Source: Halobacteriovoraceae bacterium
GTDB taxonomy: Bacteria > Bdellovibrionota > Bacteriovoracia > Bacteriovoracales > Bacteriovoracaceae
Reading direction: 5' to 3'
Length of the DNA stretch: 64,000 nt
Assembly (NCBI GenBank): GCA_002707495.1
Contig: PAMZ01000007.1
Coordinates: 1-64,000 of the forward strand
Position numbers and translations under genes: made by a program
Notes under the pieces: generated by a model
What the model saw: the letters and a program-made list of their open reading frames with translations, nothing else
Database searches by the model: none
What the model was told of the DNA's origin: nothing
Shown here: one piece after another, positions 8,431-17,749 of the stretch
How positions within the stretch are numbered: the stretch's first letter is position 1
Layout: each line of letters begins with the position of its first letter

Positions 8431-8461
8431 TTGTATTGGACATAAACCTGGAGAAAACATC

Positions 8462-11194
8462 GTGAATACTACGGTAGAGACCACTACTATCAAAAATCCC
8501 TACGCAGCATTTTTAGACGAACTCGAAAAGCCTGCCCGCTATATTGGGGGAGAGCATTTTATCATCAAAAAAGATTGGGAGAGTCTTACTGGTAAAGTCG
8601 CTCTATGTTTTCCCGATGTTTACGAAATAGGAATGAGCCATCTTGGTTTCAAGATATTATACGAAGAACTGAATAAAGATCCTGAACTCTGTGCGGAAAG
8701 AGCTTTTTGTCCTTGGATTGATATGGAAGCTAAAATGCGCGAGCAGAAACTTCCTTTAGTCACACTTGAAAATTTCAAACCTTTGTCTGAATTCGATATT
8801 GTGGGTTTTTCTCTTCAGTATGAAATGAGTTACACGAATATTATTAATATGCTTGATCTAGGTGGAATAACCATTCACCAAAATGAACGACGTGAAGAAG
8901 AGCCTTTTGTTATTGTCGGTGGACCTTGCGCCACTCACCCAGAGCCACTAGCTCCTTTTGTCGATTTTGTTGTTGTAGGAGATGGTGAGCAAATTTTTGC
9001 AAAGATCGCGCGCTTTATTGGTCGTGCTAGATCCGAAGGTATGAAAAGAGATCAGATTCTTTTTGAACTAGCTAAGCAAAAAGGGATTTATGTTCCCGCA
9101 TTTTATGATACTGAAATTTGTGAATCCTCAGGGCTGCAATATGTAAGTGGGCCAAAGCCTGAATTTGATGGGCCTCTTGCTCCGAGAGTGCAGCGATTTT
9201 TTGTAGATAGCTTAAAAGATTATCCTTTCCCTACGCAATCTCCGATCCCCCATATGACCGCCATTTTTGATCGTTTTTCAGTTGAGTTAAGTCGTGGTTG
9301 TACGGAAGGCTGTCGTTTCTGTCAGGCAGGTATGATCTATAGACCTGTTAGAGAGAGAAAGCCAGATGACGTCGTTCAACTGGTAATGGATGGAATTAAA
9401 GCCGGTGGTTTTGATGAGGCTTCTTTAACTTGTCTTTCTACTGCAGATTATTCAGCCGTTACACCGCTTGTAATTGAGCTTTTAGACAAACTTTCCAAAG
9501 ATAAATCAACTCTAGGGATTTCAAGCCTTCGTGCCTATGGTCTAGATGAAAGAGTCTTGGATAAACTGGCTGAAGTAAAAAATTCTTCTCTTACTTTTGC
9601 TCCTGAAGCTGGTAGTGAAAGAATGAGAAAAGTTATTAATAAAAATGTCTCAGAGGAAGACATGCTTAAAACAGCTTATGATGTTTTCTCCCGTGGTTGG
9701 AAAAAAATGAAATTATATTTCATGATAGGTCTTCCCACTGAAACTGATGAAGATGTTATCGCTATTATGGAGACAGGTAAAAAAGCGAAACAAATTGGGC
9801 AAAAAAAATGTGGTGTCGGTAATCCAAATATTACCATAAGCGTCTCTAGTTATGTTCCAAAGCCTCATACGCCTTTTCAATGGGCACAGATGATTCCCCT
9901 TGAGGAAATTATTAGAAAACAAAATCTTCTTAAAGATCATGCGGTTAAATTTGGTTTAAGTTTCAGAAAACATTGGTCGAAGATTTCACATTTAGAGGGA
10001 ATTGTGAGTAGAGGCGATAGAAGAGTCGGCCGTGCTATCTATCTGGCTTGGGAAAAAGGCTGCCGTTTTGATGGATGGAATGAGACTTTTGATCATGATA
10101 AATGGATTGAAGCAGTAGAAGAATCTGGAATTAGTCCTGAAATTTACTTAAACACCATTCCCATGGATGCGAAACTTCCTTGGGATCATATCGATGTTGG
10201 TTTAGAGGAAAAATTTCTTAAAAGAGAATGGACGAAGGCTACCAAAAACAGACTGTCTCCTCCTTGTGGGAAAGTTGCAGGGATGATTGTTCATCATTCA
10301 AACCTTGAAGCTCTTGAGAAGACTTTTGATATAGATAAGAAACGTCTTGTTTGTTATCACTGTGGAGTTGAGTGCGATCTCAAGGAGATGGTCGACGAAA
10401 GAAGAGATTATCTCCAAAGAATGGATGCCGTAGAAGAAGTACCTTATGAGAGACCTACTGAGCGCAAGAAAATTGTTGATCTTCGAGAAAAACGTGGGCA
10501 ATTTGTTGGTTACAAATACCGAATTGAGTTCTCAAAGATAGGGCCTTTAAGTTTTATTTCTCACTTAGATCTTCAAAAGATTATGGTGAGAATTTTTAAG
10601 CGGGCGGAAATTGAAGTTCTTCATAGTGAAGGATTTAAACTCAGACCACTTATGTCTTTTGGTCCGGCCCTCTCGTTAGGTATCAGTTCATTATCTGAAT
10701 ATTTTGATATTAGAGTCCCTGAACAATGGGGAGACAAGGAAGAGGTTCTTGAAAAACTTCGGGCTCATAGTGAGAAAGGAATTCGCTTTAAATCTATTTT
10801 AGAGATTGAAAAGAAAGACAAGTCTATTCAAGAAGCAGTAAAAGAGTTTGCTTATTTTGTTCCTTTTAAACCAGAGCAAAATAAAATAGAGGCTCTTCAA
10901 GCCTTGGAAAGTGCTGATCAAATTGTGATAAAAAGTTTTGTGAAAAAATTAAAGGCTTATAAGGATAAAGATATAAAACCTAAGATAAATTCCTTTGATG
11001 TCGGAAAACTCGACTTCAGTGATGAAATTATTTCAGTGATAGACGAAGTTTCCCCCTGTAGAAACGAAGGGTTTATGATTCGAACTGATGTGGATTCTGG
11101 AACTTCCATCAGACCTAGTGATTTGAAATTAGGTCTAGAATCTTTAGGGATAAAAGTAGAGAAACCCATTAAGGTAGAAAGTGTGATTCGCTGA
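8462..11194 (+). CDS. TIGR03960-type radical SAM protein fused to a DUF2344 domain
   Basis: 910 residues from GTG 8462, with GGAG upstream at good spacing. Residues about 40-250 form a cobalamin-binding-like Rossmann region (VALCFPDVYEIGMSHLGF). The radical SAM core carries C280-x3-C284-x2-C287 for the [4Fe-4S] cluster, followed by GSERMRKVINKN and the SYVPKPHTPFQW block typical of this family. A small Cys motif (YHCGVEC) lies near residue 635. From about residue 690 a DUF2344/TIGR03936 domain begins (KIGPLSFISHLDLQKIMVR). This fusion is conserved in many bacteria. A role in RNA modification or processing has been suggested, but the reaction is unknown to me. It stands alone on its strand. 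Confidence 0.9.
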   Translation: MNTTVETTTIKNPYAAFLDELEKPARYIGGEHFIIKKDWESLTGKVALCFPDVYEIGMSHLGFKILYEELNKDPELCAERAFCPWIDMEAKMREQKLPLVTLENFKPLSEFDIVGFSLQYEMSYTNIINMLDLGGITIHQNERREEEPFVIVGGPCATHPEPLAPFVDFVVVGDGEQIFAKIARFIGRARSEGMKRDQILFELAKQKGIYVPAFYDTEICESSGLQYVSGPKPEFDGPLAPRVQRFFVDSLKDYPFPTQSPIPHMTAIFDRFSVELSRGCTEGCRFCQAGMIYRPVRERKPDDVVQLVMDGIKAGGFDEASLTCLSTADYSAVTPLVIELLDKLSKDKSTLGISSLRAYGLDERVLDKLAEVKNSSLTFAPEAGSERMRKVINKNVSEEDMLKTAYDVFSRGWKKMKLYFMIGLPTETDEDVIAIMETGKKAKQIGQKKCGVGNPNITISVSSYVPKPHTPFQWAQMIPLEEIIRKQNLLKDHAVKFGLSFRKHWSKISHLEGIVSRGDRRVGRAIYLAWEKGCRFDGWNETFDHDKWIEAVEESGISPEIYLNTIPMDAKLPWDHIDVGLEEKFLKREWTKATKNRLSPPCGKVAGMIVHHSNLEALEKTFDIDKKRLVCYHCGVECDLKEMVDERRDYLQRMDAVEEVPYERPTERKKIVDLREKRGQFVGYKYRIEFSKIGPLSFISHLDLQKIMVRIFKRAEIEVLHSEGFKLRPLMSFGPALSLGISSLSEYFDIRVPEQWGDKEEVLEKLRAHSEKGIRFKSILEIEKKDKSIQEAVKEFAYFVPFKPEQNKIEALQALESADQIVIKSFVKKLKAYKDKDIKPKINSFDVGKLDFSDEIISVIDEVSPCRNEGFMIRTDVDSGTSIRPSDLKLGLESLGIKVEKPIKVESVIR

Positions 11195-11243
11195 TTAATA
11201 TAGTCGGCTTATTATGTTTGAGAAAGAAACTCCTTTTAAGGTT

Positions 11244-11274
11244 TATAAGTACTTAATTTTTAGGATTACTTATA
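11244..11274. promoter_or_regulatory. Inverted repeat upstream of the metzincin gene
   Basis: TATAAGTA (11244-11251) and TACTTATA (11267-11274) form a perfect 8-bp inverted repeat with a 15-base spacer. AAGTACTT (11247-11254) inside the left arm is itself palindromic, and another AAGTACTC occurs near 11296. It lies about 100 bases before the start at 11372 and could be an operator; no T-tract follows, so it is a poor terminator. Confidence 0.35.
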
Positions 11275-11371
11275 GGTTTCAACTTTGTCTTTTCTAAGTA
11301 CTCGGATTTTCTTGCCGCTTAGAACCCAATAGCAGCATCGTCTATAATTAAGTGTGTTTAGAGGTAATGCT

Positions 11372-12898
11372 ATGAAATTGTTAGTGATGGTTTTTTTGGT
11401 TTATTCCCCATTAGTGTTCTCTTTTGGAGGAAGGTCTAGAAAGCAGGAGACTCCAGAAAGAAGCTTTGAAACTGAATCAAGAATCCAATGTGTAAATCCA
11501 ATTAGAGAACAATCTTCTCCTGCGATTTCAAGTCTAGCCAATAACTTACAGGAAGTTCAAAGTCATGAAGCGTGTCGTCCCTTAGAAATAGGAGAAACCC
11601 GCGTGACTGAAGGGCAGGCACTTAATGGAGTCGCACAAAACTACTCAATCACAAAAACCGGATCTAATAGATTTGAAGCCGGCTTCACGTTGAATTTCAT
11701 TCCCAACGAACAAAATCCACAGGCTAAACCGAATATGGAGAACAAGGTAAGAGAATGCTTCCAAGGAATGAGAAACGTGGGAGCTTCTGATGATATGGGG
11801 AGAATCGTAGACTTTAAAATGTATACTCCCGCTGAAGCTCGTTCATTACCTGAAAATATAAGGCCCCCAACAGTGGATATTACCTTAAATGACGATATGG
11901 AACCCAATGCTGGAAATTATAAGTCTAATTTTGACTGTGCGACGATCGTACATGAGGTTATGCACCTTATGGGACTTCACGATGAATATCACAATATGAG
12001 AAGAGCTGATTTGGTCAAAAGGGATCCTGTTACAAACCAAGAGCTTGAGAGAATAGATTATGTGACTGTTTCAAGGATGAATAATGAAGAGCGAACAGCT
12101 CTACTTGAAAACGATGATTACGAGCGTATTTATCATTATAATGATTGTCGCGCTATTATAGATGCTCAAACATTGATGAAAAATCATAGATCTTTTTTCC
12201 CGCAAACCATGCCTCAATTTTTTAGATGTAAGTGCGAAAACGAAGGATGTATAAGCAAGTTTATGAGTTTACCAGCAGAGAAAAGAAACCTGATTCAGAA
12301 ATCTCAGTTTCTTCTCACAAGTATCGATAATTTTAGAGAGTACTGCTCAGTCAGTGAGTCAAACATAACAAGTCGTTTTATAAGTATTAATGACGACTCA
12401 GTTAGAGATAATCAAACGATAACGAATTTGTCTTTTCAAGGGGATCAATTCTCTTTTACCAATACGGACTTTGGTTTCAGTGAACCTGATATAAGGTTCA
12501 AAAGAACGCGAAGGCAGTATCAATGTAGATGCACAGAGGGTGAGACAGACTGTGACGTTCTACGACAGACTTTGAGTCGTATTGCTGAAAGAGGAGTTTT
12601 TTCACAACAGGTTGCAACTTGTACCTATCCTTCAACGCATGTTGAAATGAATAATGTCTCTGCAGAATCCTTAGGTCAGCTAAATCCTCAAAACGAATTT
12701 ATTATCGTTAATGACTCGCCAGGAAGAATTCCTATGTTCAGAAATGCTTACGTTGAGAAAATGATCTATCCCCGCTGCCAATCTAGAGCACCAAAATATG
12801 AAGCCTGTACTCAGTATTCTTATTTGCGAGCGGGCGCTGATTGCTCGTCCAGGCCGTCTTATTGTGGAAACTCTAGTTGGATCGATGATATTCAATAA
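11372..12898 (+). CDS. Secreted metzincin-like zinc metalloprotease, Cys-rich
   Basis: 508 residues from ATG 11372, which has AGAGG upstream and begins directly with a signal peptide (MKLLVMVFLVYSPLVFS). The GTG 18 bases earlier would add six residues in front of the signal and is rejected. The motif HEVMHLMGLHDEYH gives HExxHxxGxxH at residues 194-204, the metzincin zinc site with catalytic Glu195; the following Asp-Glu-Tyr-His resembles astacin/reprolysin-like relatives. I do not see an obvious Met-turn. The C-terminal half has many Cys (CKCENEGC, CRCTEGETDC, ending in a CSSRPSYC-like tail), indicating disulfides and extracytoplasmic location. It may be a predatory or nutritional secreted protease. 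It is monocistronic, flanked by palindromes on both sides. Confidence 0.75.
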   Translation: MKLLVMVFLVYSPLVFSFGGRSRKQETPERSFETESRIQCVNPIREQSSPAISSLANNLQEVQSHEACRPLEIGETRVTEGQALNGVAQNYSITKTGSNRFEAGFTLNFIPNEQNPQAKPNMENKVRECFQGMRNVGASDDMGRIVDFKMYTPAEARSLPENIRPPTVDITLNDDMEPNAGNYKSNFDCATIVHEVMHLMGLHDEYHNMRRADLVKRDPVTNQELERIDYVTVSRMNNEERTALLENDDYERIYHYNDCRAIIDAQTLMKNHRSFFPQTMPQFFRCKCENEGCISKFMSLPAEKRNLIQKSQFLLTSIDNFREYCSVSESNITSRFISINDDSVRDNQTITNLSFQGDQFSFTNTDFGFSEPDIRFKRTRRQYQCRCTEGETDCDVLRQTLSRIAERGVFSQQVATCTYPSTHVEMNNVSAESLGQLNPQNEFIIVNDSPGRIPMFRNAYVEKMIYPRCQSRAPKYEACTQYSYLRAGADCSSRPSYCGNSSWIDDIQ

Positions 12899-12912
12899 TG
12901 TTTAAGCTCAGT

Positions 12913-12932
12913 TAAGTATTTTCAAATACTTA
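12913..12932. repeat. Perfect palindrome after the metzincin gene
   Basis: TAAGTATTT (12913-12921), a 2-base loop and AAATACTTA (12924-12932) form a perfect 9-bp inverted repeat between the metzincin gene and the E1 gene. The AAGTA/TACTT half-sites match those of the upstream inverted repeat at 11244-11274. The tight 2-base loop argues for a protein-binding site more than for a transcription terminator. Confidence 0.35.
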
Positions 12933-13019
12933 CAATAAGTAATTTTTTGCGACTCACCTAGGCAAATGTCCCTGATTTCGATAGATTGAATTCGAAAAAC
13001 AGCAAAAGGATACCTGCAA

Positions 13020-15191
13020 ATGGCAACTGAACAGACTCATGGTGTAACCAAGGCACAGAAGGCTTTCAAAGCAAAACTCGAGATGATTGAAAAGCATGAT
13101 CTCGATAAAGATACTCTCGTGGGAATGTATCGAAATTCCTATCTATCTAGAAAAGTAGACGACACAGAAATCACGATGAAAAAACAATCAAAAGCTTTTT
13201 TTCAAATTAGTGGGGCGGGACATGAAGGTATTTTATCTGCGGCAGCGCAAATATTAAAACCAAGTTATGATTATTTCTTAACCTATTACCGAGACCGCGC
13301 TCTTTGTTTAGGTCTTGGGGTTACTCCTTATGAAATGCTTTGCCAGGCGAATGGTAATATTGGAGATACAGCGACTCACGGTCGTCAAATGCCTTCCCAT
13401 TTTGCCAATAGAAAACTCAATATCGTGAGTCGTTCGAGTTGTACTGGGACTCAGTTTTTACAAGCGGTAGGAGTCGCAGAGGCTGGAAAGTTTTTCGATA
13501 AAATGAGTAAAGATGGTGTCGATCACGGACATCCTTATCATAAAGATGAAATTGTTTGGGTCTCAACCGGAGACGGAACAACTTCTCAAGGTGAGTTCTG
13601 GGAAGCGATGACAACTGCTTGTGTGAACAAGCTTCCTGTACTTTTTTGTGTGGAAGATAATGGTTTTGCGATTTCAGTTCCTACTTTTGTTCAGACGCCG
13701 GGGGGAAGTATTTCTAAGTGTCTTTCTGATATTCCTGGTCTGACTGTTTTAGAGTGTGATGGAACTTGTCCTATTGACTCCTTTGATACACTTAAAAAAG
13801 CGGAAGCTCATCTGCGTTCAGGAAAGGGGCCTGTACTTGTGCATGCTCATGTTACAAGACCTTATTCCCATTCTCTTTCAGATGATCATAAATTCTATCG
13901 CACCAAAGAAGAGCTCGAGATGGAAGCTAAGATAGATACTCTCAATACCTATCCCGATTTTCTAATGAAAGCAGGAATTCTTACCAAAGAGGAAAAAGCT
14001 GCGATTGAGTCAGAGGTGAATGCGGAAGTTAAGCAAGCCATGAAAGAGGCGATTGAGACGGAATGGCCAGATCCAGATTCATATATGGAGCATCTTTATT
14101 CGGAAGATGTTGATCCAACTTCAAGTGAGTTTGAAACACAAGCCGAGTTTTCAGGTAAAAATGATATTCCTATGGCTGGTGCTATAAACTCAGTTCTAAA
14201 AAGAGAAATCGCTCAAAATCCAATGATGCGAATTTTTGGAGAAGATGTTGCTGATTTTTCTGAATTGCATAAGTTAGATGACGAGACATTAGCTGGAAAA
14301 GGCGGAGTCTTTAAGGTAACAGCCGGAACTCAAAGAGTTAGTAAAGAAGGGCAAGTTTTCAACTCACCTTTAGCGGAAGCTAATATCATCGGACGTGCTA
14401 TTGGTATGGCGATGAGAGGAATCAAGCCCGTAGTTGAAATTCAGTTTTTTGACTATATTTGGACGGCTTATATGCAACTTAAAAATGAGATGGGTACGAC
14501 GAGATATAGATCAGGGGGAGATTATAAATGTCCTATGGTTGTTCGAGTTCCTATTGGAGGCTACTTAAAAGGTGGAGCGATGTACCACTCCCAATCAGGC
14601 GAATCGCTCTATACTCATTGTCCTGGGATAAGAGTTGTCTATCCTTCTAATGCCCAAGATGCAGCTGGGCTTCTTCGAACGGCAATTCGCTGTGATGATC
14701 CTGTTATGTTTTTAGAACACAAGCATCTTTATTACCAAGGATATAATAGAACTGCTGATCCAGGTGAAAATTATATGATTCCTTTTGGTAAGGCTCGAAT
14801 CGTAAAAGAGGGGAAAGATGCAACCATCGTAGCTTGGGGAGCACTCGTTCAAAAGTCTGTGGAAGCTGCAAAGAAAATTGAAGAAGAAACGGGCAAGACG
14901 ATTGAGATCATTGATCCAAGAACAATCGCTCCGTTTGACATGGAAGCAGTTAAAACCTCTTTAGCTAAAACTAATAGGCTTCTTATTTGTCATGAAGAGC
15001 ATAAGACTTCCGGATACGCCGGTGAAATAACCGCACGTGTAAATGAAGAATGCTTTGAAGAACTAGACGCGCCTATTTTGAGAGTAGCTTCGAAGGATAC
15101 TCATGTTGCTTATAACCCAGCCATGGAAGATAAAATTCTTCCTCAAATAGCTGATGTATACCAAGCTCTCAAAAAACTTATTGAGTACTAG
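13020..15191 (+). CDS. 2-oxo acid dehydrogenase E1 component, alpha-beta fusion
   Basis: 723 residues. The alpha half (about residues 1-350) contains the thiamine-diphosphate motif GDGTTSQGEFWEAM...EDNGFAIS and TYYRDRALCLGLG. The beta half (about 370-723) contains IFGEDVAD, GGVFKVT, FNSPLAEANIIG and IRVVYPS. These match branched-chain or acetoin/pyruvate type E1 enzymes that decarboxylate a 2-oxo acid and pass the acyl group to lipoamide on E2. Alpha and beta are usually separate genes; a single-chain fusion is known in Bacteroidetes and Bdellovibrio-type bacteria. No E2 or E3 gene is near. The start has AAAGGA upstream. It ends 19 bases before a convergent gene with no clear terminator. Confidence 0.92.
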   Translation: MATEQTHGVTKAQKAFKAKLEMIEKHDLDKDTLVGMYRNSYLSRKVDDTEITMKKQSKAFFQISGAGHEGILSAAAQILKPSYDYFLTYYRDRALCLGLGVTPYEMLCQANGNIGDTATHGRQMPSHFANRKLNIVSRSSCTGTQFLQAVGVAEAGKFFDKMSKDGVDHGHPYHKDEIVWVSTGDGTTSQGEFWEAMTTACVNKLPVLFCVEDNGFAISVPTFVQTPGGSISKCLSDIPGLTVLECDGTCPIDSFDTLKKAEAHLRSGKGPVLVHAHVTRPYSHSLSDDHKFYRTKEELEMEAKIDTLNTYPDFLMKAGILTKEEKAAIESEVNAEVKQAMKEAIETEWPDPDSYMEHLYSEDVDPTSSEFETQAEFSGKNDIPMAGAINSVLKREIAQNPMMRIFGEDVADFSELHKLDDETLAGKGGVFKVTAGTQRVSKEGQVFNSPLAEANIIGRAIGMAMRGIKPVVEIQFFDYIWTAYMQLKNEMGTTRYRSGGDYKCPMVVRVPIGGYLKGGAMYHSQSGESLYTHCPGIRVVYPSNAQDAAGLLRTAIRCDDPVMFLEHKHLYYQGYNRTADPGENYMIPFGKARIVKEGKDATIVAWGALVQKSVEAAKKIEEETGKTIEIIDPRTIAPFDMEAVKTSLAKTNRLLICHEEHKTSGYAGEITARVNEECFEELDAPILRVASKDTHVAYNPAMEDKILPQIADVYQALKKLIEY

Positions 15192-15210
15192 GTAGGAATA
15201 GGTAGATCTA

Positions 15211-15975
15211 TTAACGGATTTCAAGATCGCGTATATTAGGCATACGGCTTTCCGGAAGAGGATTAACTTCCTCTTTGACTCCAACACAACTGGAGACGTT
15301 CTTTGAAGTCTCCTGCGTGATGACTATTGTATTGTCCACCTTATTCCACTCGCTGTAGCGCTTTTTTGTTTCTGAATCGTAAAAAGCAAAGTCTACAAAA
15401 TATGTACCCACCATACTGACTCCTGCAGAGAAAATCATGGGATTTATATGTATTCTTGAAACCTTGGCAGGAATTCTATTATTCTCCCTCACAAACATAT
15501 CTTTCGCCTGGGCAAGAGGCCTGTCAGCTATCTTTATTTTTCCAATTACGGCTCGATGATTAAAAGCAGGACAATGAAATAGTCTAAAGCGCTTACTAAC
15601 AGCTGCTGCATGGTAATAGAGATTTAAAGTGTAGTTTTTAGTAGAGCCTGTCATGCTACTCAAGGGATAGTAGAAAAACCCTAAAATTCTCGTTTGTCCT
15701 CGATGTTCTCTTGAAATTCGATAGACCCAAGAATCAATACCATATTTCTTTTTAAGAAGAGTTCTTCCATGGTCATCAATTTTTGGAAGCGTGAAACTAA
15801 ACCTCATTCCTTTTGAAATTGTTTCCTCACGTTTTCTTCCAATTTTCCAATCAATATTTTTAGCGCTGTCAATCTCTGAGTAAACTTGTCTGACGAGATA
15901 AATTCCATTCTTTTTTTCTACTTCATAGAATTTTGTACAGCCGAGGAGAAAGAAAAATATTAAGAGTTTTGACAT
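15211..15975 (-). CDS. Hypothetical lipoprotein
   Basis: 254 residues. The very short signal MSKLLIFFFLLGC places the lipid-acceptor Cys at residue 13. The mature part is basic and mixed alpha/beta in appearance, with two later Cys (FHCPAF and SSCVGVKEE) that could form a disulfide. No domain is recognised. It is the last gene on the minus strand after the homogentisate operon, 37 bases beyond the flavin reductase stop, and could be read through from it. A structural role in the envelope is possible, but nothing in the sequence is diagnostic. Confidence 0.65.
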   Translation of the reverse strand: MSKLLIFFFLLGCTKFYEVEKKNGIYLVRQVYSEIDSAKNIDWKIGRKREETISKGMRFSFTLPKIDDHGRTLLKKKYGIDSWVYRISREHRGQTRILGFFYYPLSSMTGSTKNYTLNLYYHAAAVSKRFRLFHCPAFNHRAVIGKIKIADRPLAQAKDMFVRENNRIPAKVSRIHINPMIFSAGVSMVGTYFVDFAFYDSETKKRYSEWNKVDNTIVITQETSKNVSSCVGVKEEVNPLPESRMPNIRDLEIR

Positions 15976-16012
15976 ATAACTTCATTATAGAAGAGCGTTG
16001 TTTAAATTCAAA

Positions 16013-16639
16013 TTATTTCTGAATTTGAGCCTTGGTAAGTCTGGTCTTCTCGATAATAGAGTCAGTTTTAAACCAATCATTGCCGGCTCCACGGCCCATG
16101 GGATTCCATTTATTGGTAATAATACGACCCTCTTCAAAAACTTCTTCTGCCACGTGAACCTTAATGACCTCACCTGTGATTAACGTGCCAGCTCCTGGTG
16201 TATCGCCATAAGAGATGAGGTCTCTTAATTTGCATTCAAAGTGAATGGGACTCTCAACAAGCCTGACAGCTTTTATTTTTTCTGATTCTAAAAAGTTTAG
16301 CCCCGTAAATTGATACTCGCTCTCTCCATAGGGGAGTTCAGTCGCTGCTAAATTAATGAGATCGGCATTCTTTTCAGTGACAAAATTAATAACGAACTCT
16401 TTTTCTCGTTCAATATTAATCAATGTATCTTTTTTCTCGCCGGTATTTGGACGTCTTATTGGGGCAAAACCTACTATCATTGGCTTGGCAGAGAATCCAT
16501 TAAAAAAAGAAAAAGGCGCTAAATTATGGGTTCCATTCTCATTACGAGTTGAAACCACAGCAATGGGTCTAGGAAGAATAGAGCCAATCAAAAACTTATA
16601 ATTTTGAGAAAAATCTTCGTCGGTATTAAAACTTAACAT
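16013..16639 (-). CDS. Flavin reductase family (FMN-binding split barrel) protein
   Basis: 208 residues from ATG 16639, which overlaps the stop of the upstream dioxygenase in a TAATG junction; a GTG 12 bases upstream is the alternative. SILPRPIAVVSTRNENG, NLAPFSFFNGFSAKPMIV and the DTLINI...EFVINF blocks are the FMN-binding split-barrel signature. Members supply reduced flavin to oxygenases or act on flavin-like substrates. Its position as last gene of the homogentisate operon suggests a link to aromatic ring oxidation, although homogentisate dioxygenase itself needs iron and not flavin. The true partner is not in the window. Confidence 0.88.
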   Translation of the reverse strand: MLSFNTDEDFSQNYKFLIGSILPRPIAVVSTRNENGTHNLAPFSFFNGFSAKPMIVGFAPIRRPNTGEKKDTLINIEREKEFVINFVTEKNADLINLAATELPYGESEYQFTGLNFLESEKIKAVRLVESPIHFECKLRDLISYGDTPGAGTLITGEVIKVHVAEEVFEEGRIITNKWNPMGRGAGNDWFKTDSIIEKTRLTKAQIQK

Positions 16640-17730
16640 TACGCCATCCACGATTTCCAGTAGTCCTGGTTTTCAGATTGTTTAAAAAATTCAGTCATTT
16701 TAAGAGCATTTTTCGTATCTACCATCACTGCAAATTCATCAGTCCACTCTTTATTATCTGCTGATTGAAAAGCTTTTTGATGAGGACCATGATGTATCCC
16801 TTGGGGGTGGAAGGTAATCGCTCCTGCATCAATATTATCTCGGCTAAAGAAATTTCCAGCGTGATAAAAAAGAACTTCATCAAAGTCTATATTTGAATGA
16901 TAGAAAGGAACTTTTAAGACTCCTTCGCTACTATGCTCAAGTGGTCTAGCGACAAAAGAACAAACAACAAAATTCTTACAAACCAAAGTCGTATGCCCAC
17001 TAGGAGGAATATGGTAGCGATGAGAATTTATGGGACAATAATCATAAATACTAAGCTTCCAGGGATAAACTGAGCCCTTCCAACCTTTAACATCTAGTGG
17101 ATTGTAGGGATAAGTTACAGTTGTAATTTCGCCTTCTCGTTTGATTTCGATTTTATACTCAGTGAGATTTTGCTCACTCCCAAGAGCTGCTTCAGGAGTC
17201 TCTATCGCTGTTTGATCATAAAGAGCATTTGGTCCTAGTAATCCACGAGAAGGTTGTTCAAATTCACTTGCTGATTCTACCTTAAAAAATTGTGTCGGCT
17301 TATTGAGATAGAATTTATAGGTTGTTCCTCTAGGCATGATTATATAGTCACCCTTTTTATATTCTATATGCCCATAGGTCGATTCAACTTTTCCTGAACC
17401 AGAATGAATGAAAAAAAGCTCATCGAAATCTGCATTTCGATAAAAATTCTTAAAATCATCAGAGAATTGAGCAAGCGAGATGATACAGTCGTTATTATAA
17501 AGATAAGGAAGAAATCGGTTTTGCATAAGTGGCATATCAAAGCTAGGAGGAATGGCCCTAGGTTTTAAATTGCCTTCTATATTTGTCCAGCCGGTTAATT
17601 GATTCTCATGATAGAGATGACTGACTCGACCGAAAAAACCATTACGACCATGCTCTTCTTCATAGAGTCCCTCTGGGATTTTAACATGTGCCTGTTTGGT
17701 GTAAGTACCAGAAGCTTTAAAGTTTTCCAT
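16639..17730 (-). CDS. hmgA: Homogentisate 1,2-dioxygenase
   Basis: 363 residues, shorter than the human enzyme (445) and like the compact bacterial homologues. The cupin fold is recognised from FFIHSGSGKVESTYGHIEYKKGDYIIMPRGT and the C-terminal iron-site region with DFDEVLFYHAGNF and the HHGPH block near residue 315. The enzyme opens the ring of homogentisate to maleylacetoacetate in tyrosine and phenylalanine breakdown. It follows the fumarylacetoacetase gene by 19 bases and overlaps the flavin reductase start, so the operon is tightly coupled. The next pathway step, maleylacetoacetate isomerase, and the preceding 4-hydroxyphenylpyruvate dioxygenase are not in the window. Confidence 0.92.
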   Translation of the reverse strand: MENFKASGTYTKQAHVKIPEGLYEEEHGRNGFFGRVSHLYHENQLTGWTNIEGNLKPRAIPPSFDMPLMQNRFLPYLYNNDCIISLAQFSDDFKNFYRNADFDELFFIHSGSGKVESTYGHIEYKKGDYIIMPRGTTYKFYLNKPTQFFKVESASEFEQPSRGLLGPNALYDQTAIETPEAALGSEQNLTEYKIEIKREGEITTVTYPYNPLDVKGWKGSVYPWKLSIYDYCPINSHRYHIPPSGHTTLVCKNFVVCSFVARPLEHSSEGVLKVPFYHSNIDFDEVLFYHAGNFFSRDNIDAGAITFHPQGIHHGPHQKAFQSADNKEWTDEFAVMVDTKNALKMTEFFKQSENQDYWKSWMA

Positions 17731-17749
17731 ATATGTTACCTTTTTTAAT

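Noticed and set aside
8370-8440. A genuine tRNA-Ser(GCU)
   Set aside because: CTGCTAA looks like its anticodon loop, but no anticodon or acceptor stem pairs and no CCA end is present.
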